Source of the DNA: Scedosporium boydii
Lineage: Eukaryota > Ascomycota > Sordariomycetes > Microascales > Microascaceae
NCBI GenBank assembly: GCA_002221725.1
Contig: NJFT01000140.1
Location: 1-64,000 of the forward strand
Length of the DNA: 64,000 bases
Reading direction: 5' to 3'
Shown one piece after another: positions 20,926 through 34,119 of this stretch. Under the pieces are notes generated by a model. The model worked only from the letters and a program-made list of their open reading frames with translations, was not told the DNA's origin and made no database searches. Each line of letters begins with the position of its first letter. Positions within the stretch are counted from its first letter, which is position 1. Made by a program: the position numbers and the translations under genes.

Positions 20926-23900
20926 ATGGACCCTTCGGGGCCATTCAGACAGCTCGCTGAAGAGCTCACCGAAAGGAGGAGGAAATGGTCACAGATCTCG
21001 AGCATAGAGATTGACAAGGCAATCCATCTCAATGGGCTCAAGAGGTTCGCGAGATCCTTTCGCCTAAGTACTCCGATCCCCAGCGACATCGTTGATATCG
21101 TTGCTGGTCCAGATCCTCAGAGGCAAAACTTCCTGGCTCAAAAATCGAAAAGAGACGCTCTCGAATATGTATCGCACTTGGTAAATATTGCGTTGGATGG
21201 TCCGGAAGGAACTTCCCCGATACCCGAGGGATTTGCCCCATCGCACATCTTGACTGGAGAAGTTCCGCTATTACTAGAAGGTCGTGGGAAGTCAACCCTC
21301 TTGGATTCCATTTATGGGAGCGATTATCACAAAACAGTTACAAGCCAGAGCAAAACGGCTTCAACGGCCCTCACACGGCCATCCTCGTCTAGTCAACACT
21401 CGAAGCCGGCTTGGGTGACGCAAGTTGAGCACCCGGAAGAAAGGCTCGCAGCGATCACGGAAGAACTGGAGCCGGAGGAACACGGTGCTCGAGCTTTCCG
21501 CACTACAGCTCACGATGCGGAGCTGGAAATAGCATCTACGATCTCGGTAGATTCCATGCAACTCACCGCCGCACAAAGAGCCCACGTCATCAAGAAGTTT
21601 AGCCAGGTAGTGTTAGAGAAGCTCAAACCCTTTCTACCTGTGGGCTCCACGGCACTTTCCTCTAGTAAACATGGCTTCACCAGGCGACTTGAGTATCTTC
21701 TCAAAGAATTTTCCAAGAGCGCTCAACAAGATGCCCCAGACAAGGGAAGGAAAATGGGGTGTAAAAGCATCAGGGTGTTAAGGCGAGAGATTGCGAGGGA
21801 ATGCGACGCAATTCTTTCCTCGAGAACAGCCCCAGAAATTGCCGAGGCAATACGCCCTACTACTAGTATTGGAGGGGAAGCCGATCTACTTTTCCCGACC
21901 CAGAGGACGCCCAAGGAGAAAGTTGACGACTGGCTTAGCCTAGACGTTGACCTGAAAGAGGCACAATCACTCGGGCCTGGCGGGCCAGCTGAAACCCAAG
22001 GCAGGGATCCCTTTGATGACTTGGACGATGGATCTCTGTTCAGCGGCTCCGTCGAGAGGATATCCATATCCGTATCTGATGGGGACAGCGATCCTTTGTC
22101 AATTCAGCCAGAGAATGCCGGGCTCTATGCTGAGTCTGTCAGCGTCGAGGAGATCACAACTTACTTTACTGGTCATTCCGCTTTTCAGGACTTTATCGAC
22201 CAGCTCCGTACTCTGATCGAACGCTACCATCACAACAAGATGGACTTGATCTCACACCGTATACAACAGTCCATTGAACCCCGCGGAGGGTGGCACGATC
22301 TTAGTGAAAGCTACATGGCAATCTTCATTGTCGACTGGGATATCACGAGGTTTCTGGCCTCAAACTACGACGACGGATTAGAGCAAGATCTAAGTCTCTG
22401 CCTATGCTTTGTTGGGGAGCTTATCGATGCGCAATTGACCACTATCAAAGATTATTTCGAGAGGGTGTGGCCTACTCATCCGTGGGAACTTCTTCAGGCC
22501 ATCACGCAAGCTGTCAAGAGCCACGCACAAGGTGAGTTAATACGGTACAGCCCATTGATGAGCCACTAGCTATTGTACGTGGCCGGACTGATCAAGTAAA
22601 AACAGACAACCCAATAATATATGATATGAGACAGTCGGACCAGAATTGGGTTAGCATTAAGCTCGATGAGAAGCATGAGAAGCAGGCGCTGGTTCATGGC
22701 TCTGGGACATTCCTGACTGCCGTGGGCCAGCAGCTGTGTTGGCTCGCCGCAGCCTGCTGCACAACGGAATCCGGACTAGCATTGTCTCGCAGCTCATTAT
22801 CAAAGGCGTATGATTTCGGATCTCCAGTCCGCGTGGTTGTTTTTGGAATCGACGTCGAGGTTGAGCCACTCAATGACAGTGAAGAAACGGCTTGTTGGAA
22901 GATCCTGGCTGGGCGTTCTGTATTGGTGACGGGGTTTCCAATTCCGTCAAGGCCGGACGGAATGGCTGGGCTTGAATCGCAACTGGGTGTTTTATCCAGT
23001 CTGATCGGGACCAGGCAGGCTGTCACTTATCGTGGGGGCTATGTGTTGAAAGCCAGGTTCCAGGCACTCGTTCCCGTTCGAAGGGAACATGGTGCTGTTC
23101 AATGGCACCTTGTTAACACATACCCGAGAAAGATCAAATGGGCCGATATAGACAGCTCGTGTCCCACCAGAGTTATGGGAACGAAGCGAGCGGATCTCAA
23201 GAACCTCCAGTTCTCCCCAGCGTACTTAGGGTGGTACTGGAACGTTAACAACACGCTCGGTAAGTTAGTGTTTTCCATCACGTCAATCGAAGGGAGAGAA
23301 TGGAGTTAGGCACCTATGTTGGCTAACCGATATCTAGGTACTGACCGTTTCAATTGTTGCGACGTAAAATACACCAAAGCGAGGCTCGCAACGTCATCGA
23401 ATGTCAACATGTCCGAGATAACTGTGGGATTTAGCCAATGGATCCAAGCAACTGCCAAGTTCACCCTCGGCAAGAAAGACGGTGTTCCGCTGAGGCAAAA
23501 AGCAGATTACTACGAGGGACTTCTAGACGATGCTCGAGACCTTCATATCTTTGTCTATGATGCCAATAAGCGAAGAGCGGTCCATGTAGATGGCGAGAGG
23601 TTTATTCTCCAAGTCATCCTGCATGACCGAAGCCGGACGGACCGATACCGAGAAAGTGACCGCTCTGCGAAGATTCCGGCCTCACCTTATGGAAAGGACA
23701 CGAGGCCTACGATGCGCCAAAACGCTAGAATTGTCTTGAGCGAAGATGTCGCGCTCAAACAGGGGAACTCTGGAGATTTTTTGTTCTTTAAGGACAAAGT
23801 TCAGGAGATCTTTGAGAGACTTGAAGCATTCCAGGGATATACCTCCGGTGGCCCTACATCGGGGCTGTCTTTAGAGATATCGAGGGCTATCACTGGTTGG

Positions 23901-25118
23901 GAATATTTGGATATTGTCAAAAGCAAGCGATCCATACGGCCCAAGAAAATCAATCTGTTGAAGAGTTGTGGCTCTTGGCCATCGTTTGCCTTCGACGAAG
24001 AGATCAACGGTATTTTCGTGATAGGCCAGGATTTTGGGGACATATTGCAACTCGAGGACCCGACGCGATCAAGTTGTCTCTCTTACAGGACTTTGCCAGA
24101 AGGTATGGACTATCTAGGGATCCAAGTATCGACTTTGTTTAAATTGTTCGAAGAACACGCCTCTATCGAGGATCAGCAACAGCTAACGTCGTCCGCGCTC
24201 GCCTGGCATTGCCCGGGGTTACTGTTCGAGCCGTGTACGCCCGACGCTCATGACGCGACCAAATGCCAATGTGAACGAGTGCAGGAGTTCATACCTCATC
24301 GAAACAGCTTTGATCCCCGGCGCCTATGGGCTCCCAAGATTAAACCACCGGGAGTTTTCCAGATTAAAGGCGCCGCCATTTTTGGAGAGCCTCCTTCCAG
24401 GAGGCTGTTAAAACGTTCTCCATCCACCAGCAAACCCCCGGCCGCGGTGACGCCGGCAACACTTGTCGCTGAGGGGGCAGCCTCACGGACACCTAGAACC
24501 CCTCCGCCGGTTTCAACCCCCGACACGCCCTCTCTGGTCGCTCCATCCCAACCGTCACTCGAAGAAATGAGTTTTTCTGGTAGCGCATACGCTTCAGCTT
24601 CTTCCTCACAGATACATACCTCTGTCAGCAGCGATATAATGTCCTCACGATCGACGTTGGCTTCATCCGTATCCCCGCGTCCGTCCGACTATAGCCAGTC
24701 TGATTTAGGTGTCAAGAATGCTTGTCTCAGATCAGTCTTATCTTATGCGCAGGTCCTATCTCGTCCTTGGCCGGAACCAAAGGAAAAGTCTCCCGCGGGT
24801 CTCCACCCAGACATTCGAGGCGTTGTAGGGGAATCCGAAAATAGGCCACGAAAAGCAACGCTGGCAGTAAGAGGACCGACCCCCCGTAATGGAGCAGGGA
24901 AGGCACCGGCACAGTCAACGTCTCATTCGAATACGCAAAATGCCAGACGTTCCAGATCCATATCTGAGACTAAGATATGGGAACCTGCAGAGCCGAGCTC
25001 TGCGGGGAAAACGGACGAAGAGTCTCTGCCTACTCGGCCCTGCCGTGGGGAAGTCCCCGGAAGTAACCCGCAAAGGCAATTAAGACGAAAGAAGCGTTTT
25101 GATTTCGTTGCAACATGA
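20926..25118 (+). CDS. Large ascomycete orphan-family protein, 1346 aa
   Basis: Three exons, 20926-22531, 22606-23259 and 23338-25118, with clean donors (GTGAGT, GTAAGT) and matching phases. The N-terminal region (about 1-330) is helical and charged. A middle region with EEITTYFTGHSAFQDFIDQL, an MDWD-like IVDWDI and DAQLTTIKDYFERVWPTHPW is followed by a conserved core (QQLCWLAAACCTTESG, CWKILAGRSVLVTGFPIPSR, KARFQALVPV and WHLV, YLGWYWNVNNTLG). After that come GFSQWIQATAKFTLGKKDG and FVYDANKRRAVHVDGE. The last 250 residues are Ser/Pro-rich and disordered. This architecture recurs in a lineage-expanded family of long Pezizomycotina proteins of unknown function, some of which are linked to incompatibility-like NTPase proteins. 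No catalytic motif is evident. Confidence 0.85.
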
Positions 25119-25825
25119 AGCCCGGCAAAAAGGGACGCGCTGGCATGACATTCCGGGCTTTTACCGTCCCTTGATCAAGGTAGAGCTCCGCCGAAGCCTC
25201 GTAGCTGCTCTGAGCTTGCTTTGCGTACGACGAATGTTGGTCGTTAGGTTAATGTTGGCGTTGTCGAATAAGCCATGTCGCACTCTGATAAGCTAAGACA
25301 CAACGAATTTTGTTGAATTAAGCAAAGTTTAAGTGAGAAACTAAGGGGATGGGTGATTGGAATCGTGAATGATGATATACGGGAAGCCGGGTCTGCGTTA
25401 CAATCGATCAATCTCAATCGGGCCTCCTGATCAACGGGTCCCGAAGCTTAAATTGAAATATAAATATATTCAACTACCGAGGAATATATATTATTGCATT
25501 GCGCCCCAGCGTCGACCACGACCAATAACCCAGCCGCCTTGATCATGGATCAATTCCCAATTTAATATATCAACCCCACATGGACACACACCGGATGAGA
25601 GCATCCGGGTTGATGGCCCGCGTCCAAATAGGGATGGAAATGAAAGGAATGTGTCTGCCGTGCGTGCTTGTCATGCGGGAATGCATTTAACCCCCAACTC
25701 ATCCCCTTCCCCAGATCTGTTGCCAAGACCCACGTACGACCTTCCTGCCGAACCCGGTTTTTCTCTAAACGAGAAGCAGTCTCTTTTGATACCCGTCGCG
25801 ATATCATCCCATTCAAAGCTAAGCT
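25119..25825. other. Intergenic, LPMO promoter region
   Basis: No gene. AT-rich around 25440-25500, then the leader of the AA9 gene. Confidence 0.45.
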
Positions 25826-26861
25826 ATGAAGTCCTTGGCGTGTCTTCTCACTGTTTCCGCCCTCGTGGTAAACAACGTCGCTGCGCACTACATCTTCCAG
25901 CAGTTCTCCTCAGGCGGGACCAAATACCCGGCGTGGGAGTACATTCGCCGGAACTCTAACCCGGACTGGCTCCAGAACGCACCGGTAACGGATCTGGCCT
26001 CTCTGGATCTGCGGTGCAATGTTGGCGGCGAGGTTAGCAATGGGACTGAGACAGTTACGATGAAGGCTGGGGATGAGTTTACGTTCACTCTTGATACGGC
26101 GGTTTATCATCAGGGACCCATCTCTCTGTAAGGGCAACGTACATACCTCGGAGGACGCGTCGAAGTAAACCCTCTTGGGGCTGACTTTATGCTGTTGTCA
26201 GGTACATGTCAAAAGCGCCTGGGGCCGTGGCAGAGTACGACGGTAGCGGCCCATGGTTCAAGATATTCGACTGGGGTGAGTGCATGATAATAATGCGAGG
26301 AGCTTTAAACCGCCAAGTTGTTTGACTCTAACTATTCCTAGGTCCGTCGGGCGGTAACTGGCCGATGAGGAGTAAGTAATACGAAGCAGCGCGGCATCTT
26401 GCCTTTTGATGCGGTTTTGGATACCTAACCAACCGACCAATAGTCTCGTACACTAGCAACATCCCCAAGTGCATTCCAAACGGCGAGTACCTTCTTCGAA
26501 TCCAATCCCTGGGCATCCACAACCCCGGTTCACCGCCGCAGGTTCGCAGTTGAAACCTCTTTCACACGTTATCAAATCGTGAACCTAACAGGAAGCGTAG
26601 TTCTACGTTAGCTGTGCGCAGGTCAACGTGGTAGACGGCGGTACTAAGGAGCCATCGCCGACGGCATTGATCCCGGGCGCATTCAAGGCAACCGATCCCG
26701 GGTACACGGCGAACGTGAGTGACTCGGACAGTTAATTTTGACAAGGAAGTGGGCTGACATATGTGGTGTAGATCTACAATGGTGGCGCGAACAACTACGT
26801 CGTCCCTGGTCCAGCAGTGGTTCGTCGAGCGTGCTCCATAAACAACCTTTATAAACGATGA
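25826..26861 (+). CDS. AA9 lytic polysaccharide monooxygenase
   Basis: Six exons: 25826-26127, 26202-26275, 26342-26371, 26444-26541, 26601-26714, 26772-26861; 235 aa. The signal peptide ends NNVAA, so the mature protein starts at His21, which forms the copper histidine brace with His95 ([10 protein letters not shown]). The axial-site tyrosine lies in [11 protein letters not shown]. Family landmarks are [36 protein letters not shown] and DPGYTANIYNGG. No carbohydrate-binding module is present. AA9 enzymes oxidatively cleave cellulose or related glucans outside the cell. The C-terminus reads [19 protein letters not shown], about ten residues past the usual VPGPAVxxC end, so the last exon boundary is the least certain. 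Five short introns in about 1 kb is typical for the family. Confidence 0.9.
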
Positions 26862-27462
26862 ACGCTGACTGTTAAGTAGTTTTCTTGTTAAATTATCAAC
26901 TCCCAAGGGCGCCACGTGTGAGTTCGGTTTTCTTTCGAAACAGCTTGAGATTCCCTGCTGTCTGGCATGAGTCGGAAAAGCGCGGATGAAGATGGTAGAG
27001 AGATTGCCCGGCAGCAATTCTTGTCTCATCCGCCCTTGCCTGATGACGGTCTATATGCCAGTCGCGGACTGTTGTTTACCTTGCCCTTGATACTGGCGGC
27101 CTATGCTCTTTCGTTTAGAAGTTTTCGACTGTTTACTATGCCGATTTAAGACCTCGATACATGTGTGCGGTCATGCACTCGGTCTACTCCTGATTCACGA
27201 GGGAATCGGCGGGCGAACCACACACAAGCCTGCATTGCACCGTGAAATAGGGGCAGGATCATCTTTCAAAGAGTATCATTTTGACATTGCTATCATTCGG
27301 TTTATGCGAGGGCCAAACAAGATTCCAATCTGTAGCATGCTCAAGAAACAAGGGGGTATGAAGCTGGTACGAAGCTGAACTGAATCGAACAGAAATGCGT
27401 GAAGAAAATAAGAAGAAAAAACTATTGGGCTGAATCGTGTCACATTCCGTCACGTCTCATCT
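26862..27462. other. Intergenic between convergent genes
   Basis: The 3' flanks of the LPMO and the P450. No gene seen. Confidence 0.45.
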
Positions 27463-29436
27463 TTAAGCCTCCGTCTTCTTGTTCGCCACTATCCACATCT
27501 CCGACTGTGTGAAGATTCCATGGTTGACCGACTTCCATGGATTCGTGGGGTCGACAATGCAAAGGTCGAATCTCCTCAAAAGCTAGAGAATGGATTAGCC
27601 TTACCCCGGATGAAGAACACTTCTGATGGGCCACGGAGAAGACAGCAAAACTCACCTCAACATAGACCTTATTCAGCTCGATCAAAGCAATATTCTTCCC
27701 CAAACACTGCCACCTTCCATAACTAAAAATAAGCTCCAGCGTAGCCTCCCTCTCCCTAATCTTCTCCGGCGTCCCCTCAATCCATCTCTCGGGCCTAAAA
27801 ACAGCCGCGTCCTCACCCCAGATGTCCTTGTTCCGGAACAGACCCCAGGCGCAGTAGCCGATCTTGGTGCCGTCGGGTATATACAGCCCGTTGAAGGTGT
27901 CGCCGCCCTCGGGCACTTCCTTGGACATGAGCCCTGTCACGGGAGGGAAGATGCGGAGGCCTTCCTTGATGACGGCTTGGAGGTAGGGCATTTGGCGGGC
28001 TTCGGCGTCCTGGATGGGGGTGGAGGGGGCGAAGGTTTTGATTTCGGCGAGGAGGTGGGCGTGGACGCGGGGGTTGGTGAGGATGTGGAGGAGCGTGCCG
28101 CGGAGGGCTGTCGCGGTCGTGTCGGATCCGGCGAGGCTGGATGGGAGAGTACCTGTCAGTTCAAAGGAGTTCCTCCCTGGGAGGCAGATTTAGTTTTACA
28201 CGTACATTTGGACCAGGGTTTCAGACTCGGCTTCTGTCTGGGTGAGGCCGTGAGCGATGAATGATCCGAGCATGTCTTTCTGGACCTTCTTATCGGGACC
28301 AAATCGCTCGCCCACAACCTGCTTCGCAATTCTACGTTGCGCGAAAATGGTTAGCGATGCGTGGGAACCCCATTTTGACAATATCAGCGGAGCTAAAGAT
28401 CAATCACACCCGATAATCTTTCCAAGACCGATCGTATCCTTATCCGATGGAAGCACGCTCTTCACGATCGGCAAACGGAGTGCCCAATTGATCCACGGGA
28501 GGATGGTGACAAGAATAATAGCGGGCAGGTTCTCCTCCGTCGTCTGAATGTACCGATGGACGTCGGAATCGGTGGCCAAGAAGCCGAAAGGCTCGCCAAA
28601 GGCAACATTGGAGATGACATCGAGGGTAAAGTACTGCGCCTTGCGACCGAAGTCGAGAGGACGGTAGTCGGAGTCGGTGGAGAGGTATTTTCGCTCGATG
28701 AGGTCGACGAGTTCGAGCACAACACGATCGATTCGCCTCTCGAGATTTTCTATGTCTTTTCCAGAATACTATTGTTCGTGGGGGCGCAATAAGCGATTGG
28801 TCCGTCGGGTCAGCTTGAAGGGAAACAAGTGATGGGGGTCGTACAGGATGCACGGGATGAAAGAAGGCCAGGGTTTGGATTGTGAAAAGACAAAATAATA
28901 AAATGCGGGATCGGAAGATCGGAAGCTTACACCTGCAGCCATTTTGGCACGGAGCTCATTGTGCCTCGTGTCGTCCCTCATAGACAGGACATTGTCCCGC
29001 GACGGATCGAGGCGCATGGCGATATACCAGTCTGATCGGCGGTAGTTCGTTCGCACGCCGAGCATGCGGCGAAGAAGATCGGGATCGCACGTCACGAGGG
29101 TGTCTGGGCCGATGCGGGCGAGCGGGCCTGGCGATGGAGCATGGCGAGTAAAACGCCCTCTAGTCAGCCAAGCGTTTCATGAATGGACAAGCTAGACTTG
29201 ACAGATTTAAAACAAGGCTCACCATATTTCTCGTTGACCTCGAGCAGGTCCGTATGCATCGTACCACCCGAAACATGTTGAACAAGCCACCAGCGGGAGA
29301 AGGACGCCCAGAAAGGTCCCTTGATATGGCGGAGGCGATACCAGGCGTAGATGCGACGGGCGACGGACGAAGTGACGGAGCCCACGACCAAGAGGCCTAG
29401 GACGGCGCGCCAATTCGTGAGGGAGACGACGGCCAT
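27463..29436 (-). CDS. Cytochrome P450 monooxygenase, pisatin-demethylase-like
   Basis: Six exons on the minus strand: 29223-29436, 28931-29127, 28410-28768, 28206-28331, 27656-28136, 27463-27582; 498 aa, all phases consistent. An N-terminal membrane anchor (AVLGLLVVGSVTSSVARRI) is followed by the proline hinge KGPFWASFSRWW. Then come PLARIGPDTLVTCDPDLL, the I-helix LAGSDTTATALR, ExxR in KEGLRIFPPVTG, FRPERW, and the heme-binding loop FSYGRWQCLGKNIA with the thiolate Cys at about 443. The IGP, KYG and heme-loop sequences resemble the fungal pisatin-demethylase/benzoate-hydroxylase-like clans. The substrate is unknown. It is ER-bound and needs a reductase encoded elsewhere. The chosen ATG at 29436 gives a normal anchor, and nothing upstream is better. 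Confidence 0.92.
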
Positions 29437-30620
29437 GATCCAATGGCCCAACTGGCAGGTTGGCCTAGCGATCCGGTCCAGTCTTGGCCTTTGTTTTGGA
29501 GAGGAGGCGGCGAAGCAATGAGAGGGGAGAGAGGGAGGATGGGGTGAGCTTCTTGGGAGTTCAGGATTGCTTTTTTTCTCTTGAGCTTCCCTGTTAAGGT
29601 GAGACTAATGTGGCTCCGCTCAATGCCATCTGGTCTGGTGGAGAAAATCGGGGAAAGAGGAAACGGAAGTGAGACTGATAGGGGGCAAGATGGAGAGGTC
29701 TAAAGGGTGGAGATGGGAGTTGGGGAAGAGCTCTGCCAGCTTTCTTTTCCTCCATCCATTCCAGTTCTTCAATTCCTGTCCTTGTCCGCTCTGTTCTCCA
29801 TTCTTTCCATTAGCAACCGTTTAACCAGGGTGCTTGCGAGTGGAGGGGGGATTTTTCATTCTTCTGTACACCATGTTGGCCAATTTCGGGTCTACGCTGC
29901 ATTGGGAATGGGGAATTGGGTGAACCACCACTGGTCGAAGTGAGACTAATGCCAAGTGTGCACTGGTGGGGACGTCGTACTTGGCGCGGCCAGGCCATCA
30001 AGACTCGTCAGGGTCTGAGGATATGGGCAACACGCTAAATACAACACTAACTTCACTATCCAGGTCCGGGTTGCTTGTTTGTTACCGCGCCGGGCCGGGA
30101 CGTTGGCTAAGCTCCTACCCTATTTCTCGAAAGTAAGCTAGGATATGCGATGGAGAAGACCATCTCCGGAGGCGCGTGCGTCTCTTTGCGAGCGGTCTGC
30201 CAGTCTAGTGGTCACGTCCATATCGCCGAGGGGAGGGCGAGTCGTGCGCAGGCATGCAGCAGTGAAGACACCGAAATGAGGAGAAGAGATCGGACTGTGC
30301 ATCTGGTGCGCCTCGTCGTTCCAAGATCTGATCGACGCATTCTTCATGGGACTTTGTCTCTAAAATCCTGTCACTGACGTGATCTGACTGGGTGGACAAG
30401 AAGTGAACTGCGGAAAGAAGAATGTTCGGGGTTTCTGGGGATAGTTTGGTGGTGGCTGGTCTTGGACCAGGTCCGGGTCATCAATTGTCTTGCTTGGTTA
30501 GACCTGGCTGGCTGGATCAATGCTTTCCCAGACGTTGACGCCGCTCCACCGTTTTGACGGTGCGCCGATTACGAATAGTAATAACGCACAATTGATGAAA
30601 TGAGGATCTTGGTTCAAACC
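29437..30620. other. P450 upstream region, no gene seen
   Basis: About 1.2 kb of regulatory or spacer DNA. Only shadow frames. Confidence 0.45.
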
Positions 30621-30836
30621 CTAGGAGATCTCAAGCTTCCTCCCGAAGCACTTGTCCGAAAAAGTCGAAGTGCACTCTGTCCCATACCGTATCCCAGTCC
30701 CGTTACGACCACACTTCACATAGTACAAATAATTGAGAATACACTGTGCCGAAGTGGACGAGGAAGCATAAGTAGCTGTGGCCGATGAAGTCTGTTGTGC
30801 AATGTACACTACGAGTAAACAGATCGACGTCGGCAT
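30621..30836 (-). CDS. Candidate small secreted protein, 71 aa
   Basis: A single frame from ATG at 30836 with a hydrophobic leader (MPTSICLLVVYIAQQTSSAT). The short mature part has four cysteines (AQC, YVKC, TEC, DKC) and ends CFGRKLEIS. Size, leader and cysteine content fit effector-like secreted proteins, but there is no intron, family match or strong promoter to confirm it. A chance open frame is quite possible. Confidence 0.35.
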   Translation of the reverse strand: MPTSICLLVVYIAQQTSSATATYASSSTSAQCILNYLYYVKCGRNGTGIRYGTECTSTFSDKCFGRKLEIS

Positions 30837-32312
30837 ATAATATCCAAGCCTGGCCCTCTCCAAAGGCGGCACGCGAATACCGATGGATCGTGCGTTGATA
30901 TGAGGATATTAACCAACATCCGATCTGGTAACCCCAGTCTGCTCACTGCTCACACTCTGGAAGAACGGAAGAACGCTTCCTTTCGTTGCAAAGCAGCAGT
31001 GAAAGTGGAGAGAACAAGCTGTCCGTTATTACAGAGAAATACTTCGAGCAACTCTTGTGTGTACTTCCTATTGGTGACCTGAAACTACACCACAGACACT
31101 CTGCAAGTCCACGACAAATCATACTGCTACACATCAAGTCCGCTAGTCTTCTATTGGAGCTTATGTACAGCATACTACAACATTAGTGCCAGACCCTTGG
31201 TGTTGGTACTCCAATGTCTCCCTGAGATCGAGCCTATCCCTTCTTCCATGGGACCAGCGACTAATGGCGGGAACCGCGGAATCGTGCGGGGACCCGCCAA
31301 ACATCCTGATAACTTCGTCTGTGTGGTCTTGCCCTTCTCCTAAGACAAAGGAAGTTAGCGTCGGCGACCCCTCAAATTCCAAACCCGTTTTCCCTAATGT
31401 AGCATCTCACTCGCTCAAATGAGAGCATTGATGATCGATTCCTTGCATCAACCACCTTCTGTGCGTGTCCATCACTAGTCCTCGGCACCAGTCTGCTGGA
31501 GCCGGTGCATCAAATCAACCAATTTGTGAGCTAATAGGGCAACCAGCCCCGTCCCCCGCTCCTCCATCTCACGAGAGCGACTCGCGCCGTCCCCAACCGG
31601 TCCCCTGCAAATTGCATCCGCTACGAAGCATCCAGTATCTACAGTGATCGTCGACCATTCCGAATTCTGCATTCTATCGCCGAAACAGCGCACAGAAACG
31701 AACAATGGTTCCCCGAAACTGACCTGCCGTACACTAGTGTACATGAAGCATTACTTCGTACCTCGTACAGGACCACCTGCATCAATGGGAAACGTTAGAA
31801 CACTTGAAAATAAGTTTTTCCCATGCTGAAGTGGTTGCCACCTCCTTCGTAAATGCGCTTCCGCGGCCCCCATCATCAGACTTGCGCCTCGTATCGTACG
31901 AAAAAGGTACACTGCACTGCACTACTCCGTACGCCAGATTTGACTCCTCCGTTCGATCGTTTCTCCCCGCCCTGCCTACGTTGGACTGGGGCTTTTGCTT
32001 GACCCGCACGGACCTGGAAGCACAGCGTGTCTGAGCTCCAAGCTTGGCTGACCCTACGAAGTACCAATCCGATTGCAGACAGTTAAACCCTCTTGAACCC
32101 GTCTCGAAATACTTCGTACTGCTCACTCCTGCGTTTTCTCCCTCTCAACTTCCAGCATACGCTTTGCAGAGCAACAGAACCCGAGAAGGACGCAGAGAGG
32201 AAACTAAATTGAGGAGAAAATAGAGACCGGTCTTCGACCTCGAGATTGAACAGTTCAACCGATCCAAACGACACAGCTCTACTCCACTTCAGGCTGAAGA
32301 AACGCTACCAAA
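30837..32312. other. Intergenic, no gene seen
   Basis: About 1.5 kb. Short frames without support. The last 150 bp are the leader of methyltransferase 2. Confidence 0.4.
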
Positions 32313-34119
32313 ATGACTGGTCCCCCGGGAGACGATCCAACCCTGATTCACCCTGTACGTTTTTATCGATTCGTCCCGTCCGTCTTTCCACGCCTCATCG
32401 ACATCGATGACGTGGAGGCGATCTATTCCCTTGGGCAGCGCTGATCCATTTTCTCCAGGACGAGGCTGTCGATAATGATGATGCGGATTCTACCTACGGC
32501 GCGGTAAGTCACTACGACTTGGAGACACATCGACGTGGCCGTGCCTGCATTTACGTGTCGATTAATGGCTCAACTTTGAATGCTCATGCGCCTATCGGGG
32601 GTTTCATTGTCTAGGCCAGCGTCGCCAGCTCTTCGACATCACTTTCCTCTAGTATATTAAAACACCGGATGGAAAACGGTCGACGATATCACGCGTACAA
32701 AGAAGGGAGTGAGTTGTCCCACCGTCACTGTGGCATGCCTGTGAAACTCTGAGCGCTAACTCATCGCCATCGCTCTCTAGCCTACGTCCTACCAAACGAC
32801 GAGGTAAGCTACGAGGAGCTCAGTGTCGCATTTGAGATTGCTTGAGCATCTCAACGATCCTCGAAAACGTGCGACTTGCTAACAGCTGCGCCCACCTGTT
32901 CCAGGATGAGAGCTTGAGGCTTGGTATGCTCCCCCGCCCCTTCTCCCCTCTGACCTTAGTCTTCAATGCATACCGCGCATGGCTAACTCTGAACAGAACT
33001 CCAGCATCATATGTTCACCTTGACATATGATGGCCAACTATACCTCTCTCCAGCCGCCAAGGATAAGCCCGTGAGCCGTGTGCTCGATTGTGGAACAGGA
33101 ACGGGCATATGGGCCATCGACTTTGGTATGTACACCAGCATCCTGCCTCGGCGTCGGAGTGAACCGAGGTCAGTCACCTTGACAGGGATGGCATGCTAAC
33201 TTGCCCCCCATCAGCCGATGAGCATCCCGATGCAGCAGTAAGAGATCTCTAGGACCACGAGCGAAGTGAAGCATCAAGATTGACAGCCGTTTCGCTAGAT
33301 AATCGGAGTCGACCTGAGCCCCACACAACCTGCCTTGTATGAAATGATCCTCTTCCTGCCCTTGCCCTTATCCTTGCACATTTAAACCCCCCCCCCCCCT
33401 TCCCAAATGGGACTGACGTTGGTGACTTGATCAGTGTTCCTCCAAATGTAAACTTTTACGTCGACGACCTAGAAGAAGAGTGGGTCTACTCCTCGAAGTT
33501 CGACTTCATTCACGCCCGCATGCTCACAGGCTCCATCGCCGACTGGCCAAAACTCTTCAAACAAAGCTTCGAGAACCTCGAACCCGGCGGCTGGTTCGAA
33601 GTCTCCGACATCACCTTCCCCCTCCAGTGCGACGACACCTCCTTCTCCGAGACCTCCGAGCTCAGCAAGTGGTCCGACCTCATGCTGGAAGCCTCGAAGA
33701 ATCTAAAACGACCACTTGACAGCGCGTATTCGTATAAAAAGCAACTCGAGGAGGCGGGATTCGTGAACGTTGTTGAGAGGAGGTTTAAGTGGCCGCATAA
33801 CCACTGGCCCAAGAATAAGAGGTACAAGGAGCTAGGGACATGGGCTTGCGAGAACATCGCGAACGGAGCTTCTGGTCTAAGTTTGGCTCTTTTCACGAGA
33901 GGCTTGGGTTGGTCCGCCGAGGAAGTCGAGGTGTTCCTTAGCGGCGTGAGGAAAGACATGAGGAATGTGCGGATGCACACCTACTACACCATGTATGTTC
34001 CCAGAACCTTCACCATCATTGTGTGGACTTGCTACTGACAGTCTTGCCCTAGCATCGTGGTTTACGGGCAGAAGCCGGAGGAGGCGGCAGATCCGCCCGC
34101 TGCACCGCAGGCTGCTTGA
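32313..34119 (+). CDS. LaeA-like SAM-dependent methyltransferase 2
   Basis: Ten exons: 32313-32354, 32459-32503, 32615-32708, 32781-32803, 32905-32923, 32997-33125, 33215-33237, 33299-33336, 33435-33992, 34053-34119; 345 aa. Landmarks are MENGRRYHAYKEGTYVLPND, ELQHHMFTLTYDGQLYL, motif I SRVLDCGTGTGIWAIDFAD, IIGVDLSPTQPAFVPPNV, FYVDDLEEEWVY, LEPGGWFEVSD and the C-terminal IIVVYGQKPE. All donors and acceptors are consensus, and exons as short as 19 and 23 nt are forced by phase and by family sequence. It has the same family architecture as the gene at 10962 but is clearly diverged from it, so these are paralogues rather than a recent duplicate. It stands tail-to-tail with the FAD monooxygenase. 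Confidence 0.9.
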
